Shown one piece after another: positions 43,786 to 51,941 of a stretch of 64,000 bases of DNA (position 1 is the stretch's first letter; the number at the start of each line of letters is the position of its first letter). The DNA is from Lachnospiraceae bacterium UBA7076 (GTDB taxonomy: Bacteria; Bacillota; Clostridia; Lachnospirales; Lachnospiraceae). Position numbers and translations under genes: made by a program. The stretch covers positions 32,436-96,435 of the forward strand of contig DKZK01000006.1 in NCBI GenBank assembly GCA_002493625.1. Reading direction: 5' to 3'. The notes below the pieces were generated by a model. That model had not been told where the DNA came from. It saw only the letters and a program-made list of their open reading frames with translations, and searched no databases.

Positions 43786-44043
43786 ATGGCTAAAAAAATA
43801 CCCCAGAGGCAGTGCTTGGGATGCAGGCAGATGAAGCCAAAGAACGAGCTTGTGAGAATAATCAGAACGCCTCTTGACGAAATACGACTTGATGTTACAG
43901 GTAAAATGAATGGGCGGGGGGCATATATATGCCGTGAAAAGGCCTGCTTTGACAAGGCTGTAAAATCAAAGGCTGTTGACAGGGCATTGAAAATGGATGT
44001 TCCGGAGGATATATACCTTAGCATAGGCAGGGAGTTGATATAA
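43786..44043 (+). CDS. rnpM: RnpM/YlxR, RNase P modulator
   Basis: 85 residues of the YlxR family: QRQCLGCRQMKPKNELVRIIR at the N-terminus (quoted as CLGCRQMKPKNELVRI) and GRGAYICREKACFDKAVKSK, with the conserved cysteines. It has been reported to bind and modulate RNase P RNA. Starts 5 nt after nusA, and 1 nt before the next gene. Confidence 0.92.
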   Translation: MAKKIPQRQCLGCRQMKPKNELVRIIRTPLDEIRLDVTGKMNGRGAYICREKACFDKAVKSKAVDRALKMDVPEDIYLSIGRELI

Positions 44044-44044
44044 A

Positions 44045-44374
44045 TTGAACAATGAGGAAAAAAAAGCGTTATCACTTCTTTCACTCGCAGCAAAGGCGGG
44101 TAAGGTTGTGAGCGGGGGATTTATGACGGAAAACTCCATTATGAATGGGAGCGCATATTTTGTCATAATAGCCTCAGATGCTTCAAAAAATACCCAAAAG
44201 AAATTTACGAATAAATGTCATTACTATAATGTGCCTTGTAAAGTATTTGTAGATAGTGACACACTTGGAAGACATATCGGTAAGCAGCCAAGAACTATGG
44301 CTGCCGTGACTGACCGGGGTCTTGCAAAACAAATAACCAGCAGGCTTTGCAGTAATGAAGATATGGAGGTGTAA
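44045..44374 (+). CDS. L7Ae-family RNA-binding protein (YlxQ)
   Basis: 109 residues with L7Ae/L30e/S12e features: LLSLAAKAGKVVSGGF and the YFVIIASDASKNTQKKF block. Such proteins bind kink-turn RNAs; YlxQ function is unproven. TTG at 44045 is the start, with ggagttg upstream; no in-frame ATG lies nearby. Conserved position between rnpM and infB supports the call. Confidence 0.88.
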   Translation: MNNEEKKALSLLSLAAKAGKVVSGGFMTENSIMNGSAYFVIIASDASKNTQKKFTNKCHYYNVPCKVFVDSDTLGRHIGKQPRTMAAVTDRGLAKQITSRLCSNEDMEV

Positions 44375-44377
44375 TCT

Positions 44378-46777
44378 ATGAGAGTACACGAATTAGCGAA
44401 ACAGTTATCAGGTGAATTAGGAAAGCCAATTGCAAGCAGCGAGCTTCTTGTAAAATTGGCAAAGAAAAAGGAAGGTCTTAAGCCGCAGAGCAGTATAAGC
44501 GACGACCTGATACAATATATAAGGGATATTTATATAAAAGATACAGGCAGTAAAGCTGTAAAAAAGGCAGAGCCGGGGGCAGAGATAAAGCCGGAACAAA
44601 AGCCGGCGGCAAAAGCGAAAGCAAAGACAGCTTCAAAGACAGAAGCTAAGACAAAAAAAGCTCCTGCTACAAAGAAGGAGGAAGAAAAGAAGCCTGAGGC
44701 TGCTGAGAAAAAAGAAAGTGTCAAAGGGGCAAAGCCTGAAAAAAAACAGGAAATTTCCAATGATAAGACTGAAAAACCACAGCAGAGTAATGTGCAGCAG
44801 AGTAAGTCGCATCAAGGTCAGTCACAGCAGGGCAGACCGCAGGGAAAACAACAGCAGGGAAAACAGCAGCAGGGCAGACCACAGCAGAGACAGCCGCAAA
44901 ATGGGGCTAAGCCTCAGCAGGGCAGACCACAGCAGGGAAAGCCGCAAAACGGAAATAAGCTTCAGCCTAAAAATCAGCAGGAGGCTCCGCGCCCTAAGAA
45001 GCAGACACCTGTTGAGCCGGTTATAAAAACCGTTATTCTGCCTGAGGTGCTTACGGTGGGTGAGCTTGCAGACAAGATAAAGGTGCCTGTTGCGCAGCTT
45101 ATTAAAAAGCTGTTTATGGCAGGAAAAATGTTAAACGTAAATTCAGAGCTTGATTTTGATGCGGCGGGGGATATTGCCCTTGAATATAATTACATCGCAG
45201 AGCTTGAGGAGCAGGTTGACGTTATCGAGGAGCTTCTCAAGGAGGACGAGGAGGACGAAGCTCTTATGACGCCGCGTCCGCCGGTAGTCTGCGTCATGGG
45301 TCATGTAGACCATGGTAAAACCTCCCTTCTTGATGCAATAAGAAATTCGGCGGTCATAGAGGATGAGGCAGGCGGAATTACACAGCATATCGGAGCATCT
45401 GTTGTTTCCATAAACAAGCAGAAGATTACATTTCTTGATACGCCGGGACATGAAGCGTTTACGGCGATGAGAATGAGGGGCGCCCAGTCAACGGATATTG
45501 CAATACTTGTTGTAGCTGCTGACGACGGCGTTATGCCACAGACGGTTGAGGCAATCAACCATGCAAAGGCAGCAGGAATAGAAATTATTGTTGCCATAAA
45601 TAAAATTGATAAGGAAAGCGCTAATATCGAGAGAGTAAAGCAGGAGCTTATGGAATATGAGCTTATCCCTGAAGACTGGGGCGGCTCAACCATATTTTGC
45701 CCTGTGTCGGCCCATACAAAGGAGGGTATTGACAATCTTCTGGAGATGATTATTCTTACCGCGGAAATACTTGAGCTCAAGGCAAATAAAAAGCGCAAGG
45801 CGAGAGGAATTGTCATTGAGGCGCAGCTTGACAAGGGACGGGGCTCTGTTGCCACGGTTCTCGTACAAAAGGGTACACTTCGTGTAGGAGACTGCGTTGC
45901 AATGGGTGACGTTCACGGCAAGGTAAGAGCCATGTTTGATGATAAGCACAGACGCGTTAAGGAGGCTTATCCTTCCACGCCTGTTGAGATACTTGGTCTG
46001 AATGGCGTGCCGCAGTCAGGTGAAATATTTATGGCTGTAAATACCGAGAAGGAAGCAAGACAGATATCCGATGCATTTATAAACAGAAGCAAGGAAAGAC
46101 TGATTGCAGATACCAAGTCAAGAATGTCACTTGACGACCTTTACAATAAGATTCAGGAGGGCAATGTAAAGGACCTTAATCTTATTATTAAGGCGGACGT
46201 GCAGGGCTCTGTTGAGGCGGTAAAGGCAAGTCTCCTGAAGCTTTCAAATGAGGAGGTTGCCGTTAAGTGCATCCACTCAGGCGTTGGCGCAATAAATGAG
46301 TCTGACGTTATCCTTGCCTCAGCTTCAAATGCAATCATTATCGGATTTAATATAAGACCTGACAATCAGGCAAAGGATGTTGCAGACAGGGAAAAGGTTG
46401 ACATAAGACTTTACAGAGTTATTTATAATGCCATAGAGGATATTGAATCCGCAATGAAGGGTATGCTTGACCCTATTTTCGAGGAGAAGATTATTGGTCA
46501 TGCGGAGGTAAGACAGACCTACAAGGCTTCAGGCGTAGGCACGATTGCAGGCTCATATGTGCTCGACGGATATATTTCAAGAAACTGTACAGTGAGAGTT
46601 TCCCGTGAGGGTGAGCAGATATTTGAGGGCTCCCTTGCGTCCCTTAAGAGATTTAAGGATGACGTCAAGGAGGTCAAGAGCGGCTTTGAATGTGGTATTG
46701 TGATAGAAAATTACAATGACATAAAGGAAGAAGACGTTATAGAGGCTTACATCATGCAGGAGGTTCCACGACAATAG
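44378..46777 (+). CDS. infB: Translation initiation factor IF-2
   Basis: 799 residues. N-terminal IF2_N domain (~1-55), then a long low-complexity linker (~60-215) first Lys/Ala/Glu-rich and then Gln/Gly/Pro-rich with repeats such as QQGRPQQGKPQ, a second IF2_N-like segment, and the GTPase with GHVDHGKTSLLDAIR, DTPGHEAF and NKID, followed by domains II, III and the fMet-tRNA-binding C-terminus. Brings initiator tRNA to the 30S. RBS ggaggtg; it abuts ylxQ. Confidence 0.97.
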   Translation: MRVHELAKQLSGELGKPIASSELLVKLAKKKEGLKPQSSISDDLIQYIRDIYIKDTGSKAVKKAEPGAEIKPEQKPAAKAKAKTASKTEAKTKKAPATKKEEEKKPEAAEKKESVKGAKPEKKQEISNDKTEKPQQSNVQQSKSHQGQSQQGRPQGKQQQGKQQQGRPQQRQPQNGAKPQQGRPQQGKPQNGNKLQPKNQQEAPRPKKQTPVEPVIKTVILPEVLTVGELADKIKVPVAQLIKKLFMAGKMLNVNSELDFDAAGDIALEYNYIAELEEQVDVIEELLKEDEEDEALMTPRPPVVCVMGHVDHGKTSLLDAIRNSAVIEDEAGGITQHIGASVVSINKQKITFLDTPGHEAFTAMRMRGAQSTDIAILVVAADDGVMPQTVEAINHAKAAGIEIIVAINKIDKESANIERVKQELMEYELIPEDWGGSTIFCPVSAHTKEGIDNLLEMIILTAEILELKANKKRKARGIVIEAQLDKGRGSVATVLVQKGTLRVGDCVAMGDVHGKVRAMFDDKHRRVKEAYPSTPVEILGLNGVPQSGEIFMAVNTEKEARQISDAFINRSKERLIADTKSRMSLDDLYNKIQEGNVKDLNLIIKADVQGSVEAVKASLLKLSNEEVAVKCIHSGVGAINESDVILASASNAIIIGFNIRPDNQAKDVADREKVDIRLYRVIYNAIEDIESAMKGMLDPIFEEKIIGHAEVRQTYKASGVGTIAGSYVLDGYISRNCTVRVSREGEQIFEGSLASLKRFKDDVKEVKSGFECGIVIENYNDIKEEDVIEAYIMQEVPRQ

Positions 46778-46798
46778 TTAAATTCATTAGGAGCAGCT

Positions 46799-47164
46799 AT
46801 GAAAAAGACAAGTCATAAAAATGAAAGAGTAAATGTTGAGGTCCAGAGAGAGCTCAGCCGGATTATCAGCATGGAGATAAAGGATCCGCGCATCAGTTCC
46901 ATGACTGTGATTACGGGCGTAAACGTAACAAAGGACTTAAAATACTGCAAGGTGTTTGTAAGCGTTCTGGGAGATGAGGAAGCTGTTTCAAATACCATTC
47001 AGGGACTTAAGAGCGCAGCGGGCTATATAAGGAGAGAACTGGCGGGAAGCCTCAATTTGAGAAATACTCCGGAGCTTACGTTTGTTGCGGATAATTCCAT
47101 TGAATACGGAATAGAAATGTCAAAGAAAATTGACGAGGTTATTGCAAAGGACGAGGAAGCGTAG
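46799..47164 (+). CDS. rbfA: RbfA, ribosome-binding factor A
   Basis: 121 residues, one KH-like domain. Features: RVNVEVQRELSRIIS, KDPRISSMTVITGVNVTKDLKY (segment DPRISSMTVITGVNVT) and LRNTPELTFVADNSIEYG. RbfA acts in late 16S rRNA processing and cold adaptation. Lies 21 nt after infB with RBS aggagcag. Confidence 0.95.
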   Translation: MKKTSHKNERVNVEVQRELSRIISMEIKDPRISSMTVITGVNVTKDLKYCKVFVSVLGDEEAVSNTIQGLKSAAGYIRRELAGSLNLRNTPELTFVADNSIEYGIEMSKKIDEVIAKDEEA

Positions 47165-47203
47165 GTTACCGTACGTGAGTTGATAAAAGGACGCAGGTTA
47201 TTT

Positions 47204-48154
47204 ATGAATAAGGAATTATTTACGAAAAAGATTGAGGCCTCTGATACAATTGCGGTTATCGGTCATATCAGACCTGACGGCGACTGTGTCGGCTCATGCC
47301 TTGGATTTTACAATTATATAACTGAAAAATATCCCCATAAAACCATTGTGGTATATCTGGAGGAAATAGCGCCGAAGTTCAGGTTTTTAAGCGGCGCTGA
47401 CCGTATCGCGCACAAGGCCTGCGATAAGGTATATGACCTTGCCGTATCTCTCGACTGCGGGGACACTGACAGGCATGGAGCTTTTGCGCCCATATTTCAA
47501 AATGCAAAGGACACGGTTTGTTTAGACCACCACAGGAGCAATCAGGGCTTTGGAGATTATTTTTACTGTGACCCTGACGCATCGTCCACATGCGAAATTT
47601 TATACAGGCATATGGACGGGGCGCTTATATCAAGGGAGTGCGCGGAATGCTTATATCTTGGAATTGTCCACGATACAGGCGTATTCAAATATGCATCGAC
47701 AAGCAGCGAGACAATGGAGATTGCGGGAACGCTTATTTCAAAGGGAGCCCGTTCCCAGTATATTATAGATGAAACCTTTTATAAGGTTACATATGTACAA
47801 AATAAGATTACTGGTGAAGCGCTGCTTGGCTGTGACAGGGCGCTTGACGGTAAGGTTATATTTACGTGCCTGACAAAGGATGTATTTGACAGGTACGGGG
47901 CAACAAAGGACGATACGGACGGTATCATTGACAAGCTTCGTGTTACGGAGGGCGTTGAGGTTGCCATATTTGCATATGAGCTGTCGGAGGAGGTTTTCAA
48001 ATACAGCCTCCGCTCCGTATCCTATGTTGACGTGAGCAAAATTGCCGTTTCCTATGGCGGAGGCGGCCATATCAGGGCGGCAGGCTTTGAGGCGGCAGGT
48101 CCTTATAAGGAGGTTTTAAGCCGTATCATTGACATGGTGGCAATGCAGTTATGA
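47204..48154 (+). CDS. nrnA: NrnA-type DHH phosphoesterase (oligoribonuclease / pAp phosphatase)
   Basis: About 316 residues. DHH domain motifs: GHIRPDGDCVGSCLG, SLDCGDTDRHG and the name-giving CLDHHRSNQGFGDY; the C-terminal DHHA1 domain has YGGGGHIRAAGFE. NrnA degrades short RNA oligomers and pAp and often sits between rbfA and truB. ATG 47204 is preferred to TTG 47180 because aaaggacgcagg lies just upstream. Overlaps truB by 4 nt (ATGA). Confidence 0.9.
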   Translation: MNKELFTKKIEASDTIAVIGHIRPDGDCVGSCLGFYNYITEKYPHKTIVVYLEEIAPKFRFLSGADRIAHKACDKVYDLAVSLDCGDTDRHGAFAPIFQNAKDTVCLDHHRSNQGFGDYFYCDPDASSTCEILYRHMDGALISRECAECLYLGIVHDTGVFKYASTSSETMEIAGTLISKGARSQYIIDETFYKVTYVQNKITGEALLGCDRALDGKVIFTCLTKDVFDRYGATKDDTDGIIDKLRVTEGVEVAIFAYELSEEVFKYSLRSVSYVDVSKIAVSYGGGGHIRAAGFEAAGPYKEVLSRIIDMVAMQL

Positions 48155-49101
48155 TTGATGGAATTTTAAACGTATATAAGGAGCAGGGTTATACCTCCTT
48201 TGATGTTGTAGCAAAATTAAGAGGCATATTAAAGCAGAAAAAAATAGGTCATACGGGAACGCTTGACCCTATGGCGGAGGGCGTTCTGCCTGTATGCTTA
48301 GGAAAAGCCACAAAGCTTTCGGGCATGCTTACAGAGAGCGATAAGCAGTACGAGGCGGTTATGCTTCTCGGATATGACACGGACACGGAGGATGTGACGG
48401 GCAAAGTTTTATCCGCAGGCGCTTCTGACATTTCCGACGAAGATATAAAAAATGTCATAGAGAGCTTTGTGGGAGAATATGAGCAGCTTCCGCCCATGTA
48501 TTCAGCCATAAAGATCGGGGGCAAAAAGCTTTATGAATATGCAAGGGCAGGCGAAAGCGTGGAGCGAACGCCCAGACACGTGGAAATATATTCCATAAAT
48601 GATATAAACGTGTATGAGCTTGACGTTTCCGAGGCAGGTCTCGGCAGTGAATTTGTTATCCCGGATGGAGGAGCATACAAATGCATCTCCATGATGGTGC
48701 ACTGCTCAAAGGGCACATACATAAGAAGCCTTTGCAGGGACATCGGAAAAAAACTTGGAACCTTTGGCACGCTTATGGCGCTTAAGAGAAAAGAGGCGCA
48801 TGGGAACAAAATAGAGGATGCAATTAAGCTTGACGAGATTCAGGCGCTTTATGATAAGGGAGAGCTTGAGGGATGTATTATGCCGCTTGATTCTCTGCTT
48901 AAGGAATATGAAAGGGCTGATATAAGGGAAGAATTTAAAAACAGCCTTTTAAATGGCAATAAGCTTCCAGACACATATTTTGAAAAGCCCGGTACAGACA
49001 GGGAAAACGCCGTCAGGGTATATTATGACGGAGATCTCTGCGGATTGTATCAATATGAAAAAAAGACAGGCCTGTTTAAGCCTGTGAAAATGTTTTTGTA
49101 A
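48151..49101 (+). CDS. truB: TruB, tRNA pseudouridine-55 synthase
   Basis: 316 residues. Catalytic Asp in GHTGTLDPMAEGVLPV; also GILNVYKEQGYTSFDVV at the N-terminus, GYDTDTEDVTG and HCSKGTYIRSLCRDIG. It modifies U55 in the T loop of all tRNAs. Start overlaps the nrnA stop. A 51-nt gap leads to ribF. Confidence 0.96.
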   Translation: MIDGILNVYKEQGYTSFDVVAKLRGILKQKKIGHTGTLDPMAEGVLPVCLGKATKLSGMLTESDKQYEAVMLLGYDTDTEDVTGKVLSAGASDISDEDIKNVIESFVGEYEQLPPMYSAIKIGGKKLYEYARAGESVERTPRHVEIYSINDINVYELDVSEAGLGSEFVIPDGGAYKCISMMVHCSKGTYIRSLCRDIGKKLGTFGTLMALKRKEAHGNKIEDAIKLDEIQALYDKGELEGCIMPLDSLLKEYERADIREEFKNSLLNGNKLPDTYFEKPGTDRENAVRVYYDGDLCGLYQYEKKTGLFKPVKMFL

Positions 49102-49152
49102 GGACTTGGTTTACTTATGCCGTGATGCATGGGAAACAAGAGGTAAATACGC

Positions 49153-50037
49153 TTGAAGATAACAGCCTACGATAAATTAAAATTGGAAAATTCGGCAGTT
49201 GCACTTGGCAAATTTGAGGGACTGCATAAGGGACATATGCTTTTGCTTGATAAAATTGCAGAGCTTTCAGAGAAAAATAAATTTACAAGTGTGGTCTTGA
49301 CTGTGAATGTTCCATCTGATAAAGTTATAAATATGCCGAAGGAGCGTTTTTCCATACTTGAAGGCGCAGGCATACAGGTCGCTGCCGAGTGTGAGTTTTC
49401 TCCGGAGTTTGCAAAAATATCACCGGAGGATTTTGTAAAAAGCATTCTTGTGGACAGGCTTGGAGCAAAATATGTGGTTGTGGGTGAGGATTTCAGGTTT
49501 GGCTGTAAAAGAAGCGGCGATGTAAATACATTGATAGAGCTTGGAGAAAAGCTTGGATTTTGTGTAATTGCATTAAAAAAGCTTATGATAGACAATATGA
49601 CCGTAAGCTCCACCCTCATAAAAAAATTTATTGAAAAAGGAGATATGGAACGGGTTTCCCTGTATATGGGACGGGATTATTCCATATCGGGCGAGGTAAT
49701 CCGCGGCAAAAGGCTGGGAAGGGAAATCGGGTTTCCCACAGCGAATATCATACCTGATAAGGATAAGCTGCTTCCTGCTGACGGGGTATATCGCTCCAGC
49801 GTATGCATTGATAATGTTGTATACAGGTCCATAACAAACATAGGCTCAAATCCCACAACGGACACGGACAAGGTTACGCGTGTGGAAACCCATATAATAG
49901 ATTATTCCGGAGATTTATATGGGAGGGATTTAACAGTAAGCATTAAAAGCTTTCTGCGCGGCGAGATAAAATTCAACAGCATAAATGAGCTTAAAACTCA
50001 GCTTGAACTAGATAAACAAAAAGCTATGCATCAGTAG
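49153..50037 (+). CDS. ribF: RibF, bifunctional riboflavin kinase/FAD synthetase
   Basis: 294 residues. The N-terminal FAD synthetase nucleotidyltransferase has LGKFEGLHKGH (the usual GxFDGxHxGH with Glu for Asp) and SSTLIKKFIEKGD; the C-terminal kinase has GKRLGREIGFPTANI and YRSITNIGSNPT. It makes FMN and FAD. TTG at 49153 is the start, with aagaggta 8 nt upstream. The last 10 nt, including the TAG stop, lie within the tRNA-Arg gene that follows, so the tRNA 5' end is cut from the ribF message. Confidence 0.93.
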   Translation: MKITAYDKLKLENSAVALGKFEGLHKGHMLLLDKIAELSEKNKFTSVVLTVNVPSDKVINMPKERFSILEGAGIQVAAECEFSPEFAKISPEDFVKSILVDRLGAKYVVVGEDFRFGCKRSGDVNTLIELGEKLGFCVIALKKLMIDNMTVSSTLIKKFIEKGDMERVSLYMGRDYSISGEVIRGKRLGREIGFPTANIIPDKDKLLPADGVYRSSVCIDNVVYRSITNIGSNPTTDTDKVTRVETHIIDYSGDLYGRDLTVSIKSFLRGEIKFNSINELKTQLELDKQKAMHQ

Positions 50038-50099
50038 CTCAGTGGATAGAGCAATGGCCTCCGGAGCCATGTGCGGAGGTTCGATTCCTCTCTGGTGCA
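50028..50099 (+). tRNA. tRNA-Arg (anticodon CCG)
   Basis: A full cloverleaf folds: acceptor GCATCAG with CTGGTGC, D stem GCTC/GAGC, anticodon stem ATGGC/GCCAT enclosing loop CTCCGGA (anticodon CCG), and T arm GGAGG-TTCGATT-CCTCT, with A as discriminator at 50099. The 3' CCA is not encoded. The first 10 nt overlap the ribF 3' end, so it is probably co-transcribed with the operon and released by RNase P. Confidence 0.93.
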
Positions 50100-50108
50100 G
50101 TTAATATG

Positions 50109-50269
50109 TGTCTGTCGCAGCTTGAAATATTTATATCATAATAACAAAAAATACGCTTTCGCTCGTCTCCGACGTAACGGTACTAAGGCGCCAAAATACG
50201 TCACCTAAGTACCGACGTCTCCAAACGATTTTTTATATTATGATATAAATATTCTTACTGCGACAGCCA
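50109..50269. repeat. Family-1 palindromic element, copy D (about 160 bp, nested)
   Basis: Outer arms (50109-50143 and 50236-50269) share CTGTCGCAG ends and a perfect ATATTTATATCATAATA core as inverted repeats of about 34 nt. The interior has its own palindrome: CGGTACTAAGG and CCTAAGTACCG. The interior differs from copies E and F, so only the termini are common. It begins 10 nt after tRNA-Arg and encodes nothing. Confidence 0.8.
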
Positions 50270-50301
50270 CATCATAACCCGTTTATGAAAGGGGACAATG
50301 A

Positions 50302-50973
50302 ATGAGCAGACAAAAGAAAAAGGATAAAGGAATTGCCGGTATGGCATTATTTCTTGGCTGGCTTGTTTTTGTACTGCTTGCGCTTGTTTTTTATTTTTAT
50401 TTCAGCGATGGATTTGCTTCATTTGTGAAAAAATGGAAAAACAATAAGGCTTCATCAGATGCTTCAAATGTTTCGGAGGGCATGTATGAGGTAAATGCCT
50501 ACCCTGATATAAATGAGCTGATTACGGCGTATCTTGAGGCGGAGGCGGCATGTGATAAGGAAGCGCTTGTTACGCTTGTCACTAAGCCTGAAGAATTTTC
50601 CGATATGGAAAAATATACTGCAAAGGCAAAGCTGATTGCAGGATATGAAAATATAATATGCTATACGCTTCAGATAAAAGGCAGTGAGGATAAAATTGCA
50701 TATGCAGTTGCCAACATGAAAATGACGGAAGCAAGCGGAATAAAATGCAGTCCTTTGAATGTCAACTGTTATTATGTCAGAAGGACGGACAAAGGTTATC
50801 TGATAGATAATAATGCGGCTGACGCTGACGTTAAGGCATGCATTGATGAGGCATACAAAAATTCACACATACAGGAATTATATAAAAGCGTCAACGATGA
50901 TATAGAGGCTTGCGTGCAAAAGGATGAACAATTTGCAAAATTTTACAGTAAAATACAGGAAAGCGGGCAGTAA
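50302..50973 (+). CDS. Membrane-anchored protein of unknown function
   Basis: 223 residues. One membrane helix (~15-37) following a basic N-terminus (MSRQKKKDKG) places the rest outside the cell. The ~165-residue ectodomain (~65-215) is mixed alpha/beta with Tyr-rich strands and contains three cysteines; it vaguely resembles NTF2-like ectodomains but no family is claimed. It is flanked on both sides by family-1 repeats, and is likely monocistronic. RBS aaagggg. Confidence 0.65.
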   Translation: MSRQKKKDKGIAGMALFLGWLVFVLLALVFYFYFSDGFASFVKKWKNNKASSDASNVSEGMYEVNAYPDINELITAYLEAEAACDKEALVTLVTKPEEFSDMEKYTAKAKLIAGYENIICYTLQIKGSEDKIAYAVANMKMTEASGIKCSPLNVNCYYVRRTDKGYLIDNNAADADVKACIDEAYKNSHIQELYKSVNDDIEACVQKDEQFAKFYSKIQESGQ

Positions 50974-50996
50974 CCGGGCTGTCGTGTGAAAAAACA

Positions 50997-51137
50997 GGGG
51001 CTGCCGCAATAAGGATTTTAATTTTCTTTTAATATGCATTTTAAACAAAGAACGCTCCAACGTGTTACTTAGCTTTCGCTTTTCTTTGCTTAAAATGCAT
51101 AGTTACTAAGAAAACAAATCCTTATTGCGGCAACCCC
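50997..51137. repeat. Family-1 palindromic element, copy E (about 141 bp)
   Basis: Left arm GGGGCTGCCGCAATAAGGATTT and right arm AAATCCTTATTGCGGCAACCCC are inverted; complementarity continues inward through ATGCATTTTAA and TTAAAATGCAT and an AACAAAGAA/TTTCTTTG pair. The centre (CGTGTTACTTAGCTT) is shared with copy F. Follows the unknown membrane protein by 23 nt. Confidence 0.85.
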
Positions 51138-51210
51138 GTTTCAACATACAGCAGCATGCCCGAAATATTTCAGGCGGTATTATAAATAACAGATAAGAGG
51201 ACAACAAAAC

Positions 51211-51924
51211 ATGAGTGATGAGCAGGGTATCAGATTAAATAAATATTTAAGCGAGGCAGGTATTTGTTCGAGACGGCAGGCAGATACTATCATAGAGCGT
51301 GGAGAGGTTACCATTGACGGGGAAGCTGCCACACTGGGAAGCAGGGTATATTCGGAAAGCAGGGTATACTACAAGGGAAAGCCTGTGCGACCGCTTAAGA
51401 AAAGGGTCATATATGCATACAACAAGCCGCTTGGACTTGTGTGTACCTCAAAGGAGGCGGATAAGGACAGCATATTTAACCACATTGAATTTCCTGAAAA
51501 GGTAAATTATGTGGGAAGGCTGGACAAGGATTCCAGCGGGCTGTTGCTCCTTACAAACGATGGAGAGCTTGCAAATAAAATACAAAAATCCGTCAACAAT
51601 CACGAAAAGGAATATTATGTCCGTGTAAACAGGGATCTGACGGAGGAATTTATAGAAAAAATGTCAGGCGGCGTGCCAATTCTTGACACTGTTACAAAAA
51701 AATGCCGTGTGATAAAAACGGGCAGCCGGACATTTAAAATTATATTAACACAGGGCTTAAACCGCCAGATAAGACGAATGTGCGAGGCGCTTGAATACAG
51801 GGTTGTTCACCTTAAGCGGGTCAGGGTAATGAATGTGGTGCTTGGCAATATGAAGCCCGGTGAGTACAGACCGGTCAAGGGCGATGAGGAAATGAGACTG
51901 CGCAAGGCTGTAGAGAAGGATTAG
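51211..51924 (+). CDS. RluB/RsuA-family 23S/16S rRNA pseudouridine synthase
   Basis: 237 residues. An N-terminal S4 RNA-binding domain (IRLNKYLSEAGICSRRQAD) is followed by the catalytic domain with Asp in GRLDKDSSGLLLLTND and the LTQGLNRQIRRMCEAL block (QGLNRQIRRMCE). Which uridine it modifies cannot be told; Firmicutes usually have a RluB-like enzyme. RBS aagagga. ligA begins 17 nt after its stop. Confidence 0.9.
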   Translation: MSDEQGIRLNKYLSEAGICSRRQADTIIERGEVTIDGEAATLGSRVYSESRVYYKGKPVRPLKKRVIYAYNKPLGLVCTSKEADKDSIFNHIEFPEKVNYVGRLDKDSSGLLLLTNDGELANKIQKSVNNHEKEYYVRVNRDLTEEFIEKMSGGVPILDTVTKKCRVIKTGSRTFKIILTQGLNRQIRRMCEALEYRVVHLKRVRVMNVVLGNMKPGEYRPVKGDEEMRLRKAVEKD

Positions 51925-51941
51925 GATGTGAGGGGTATGTT

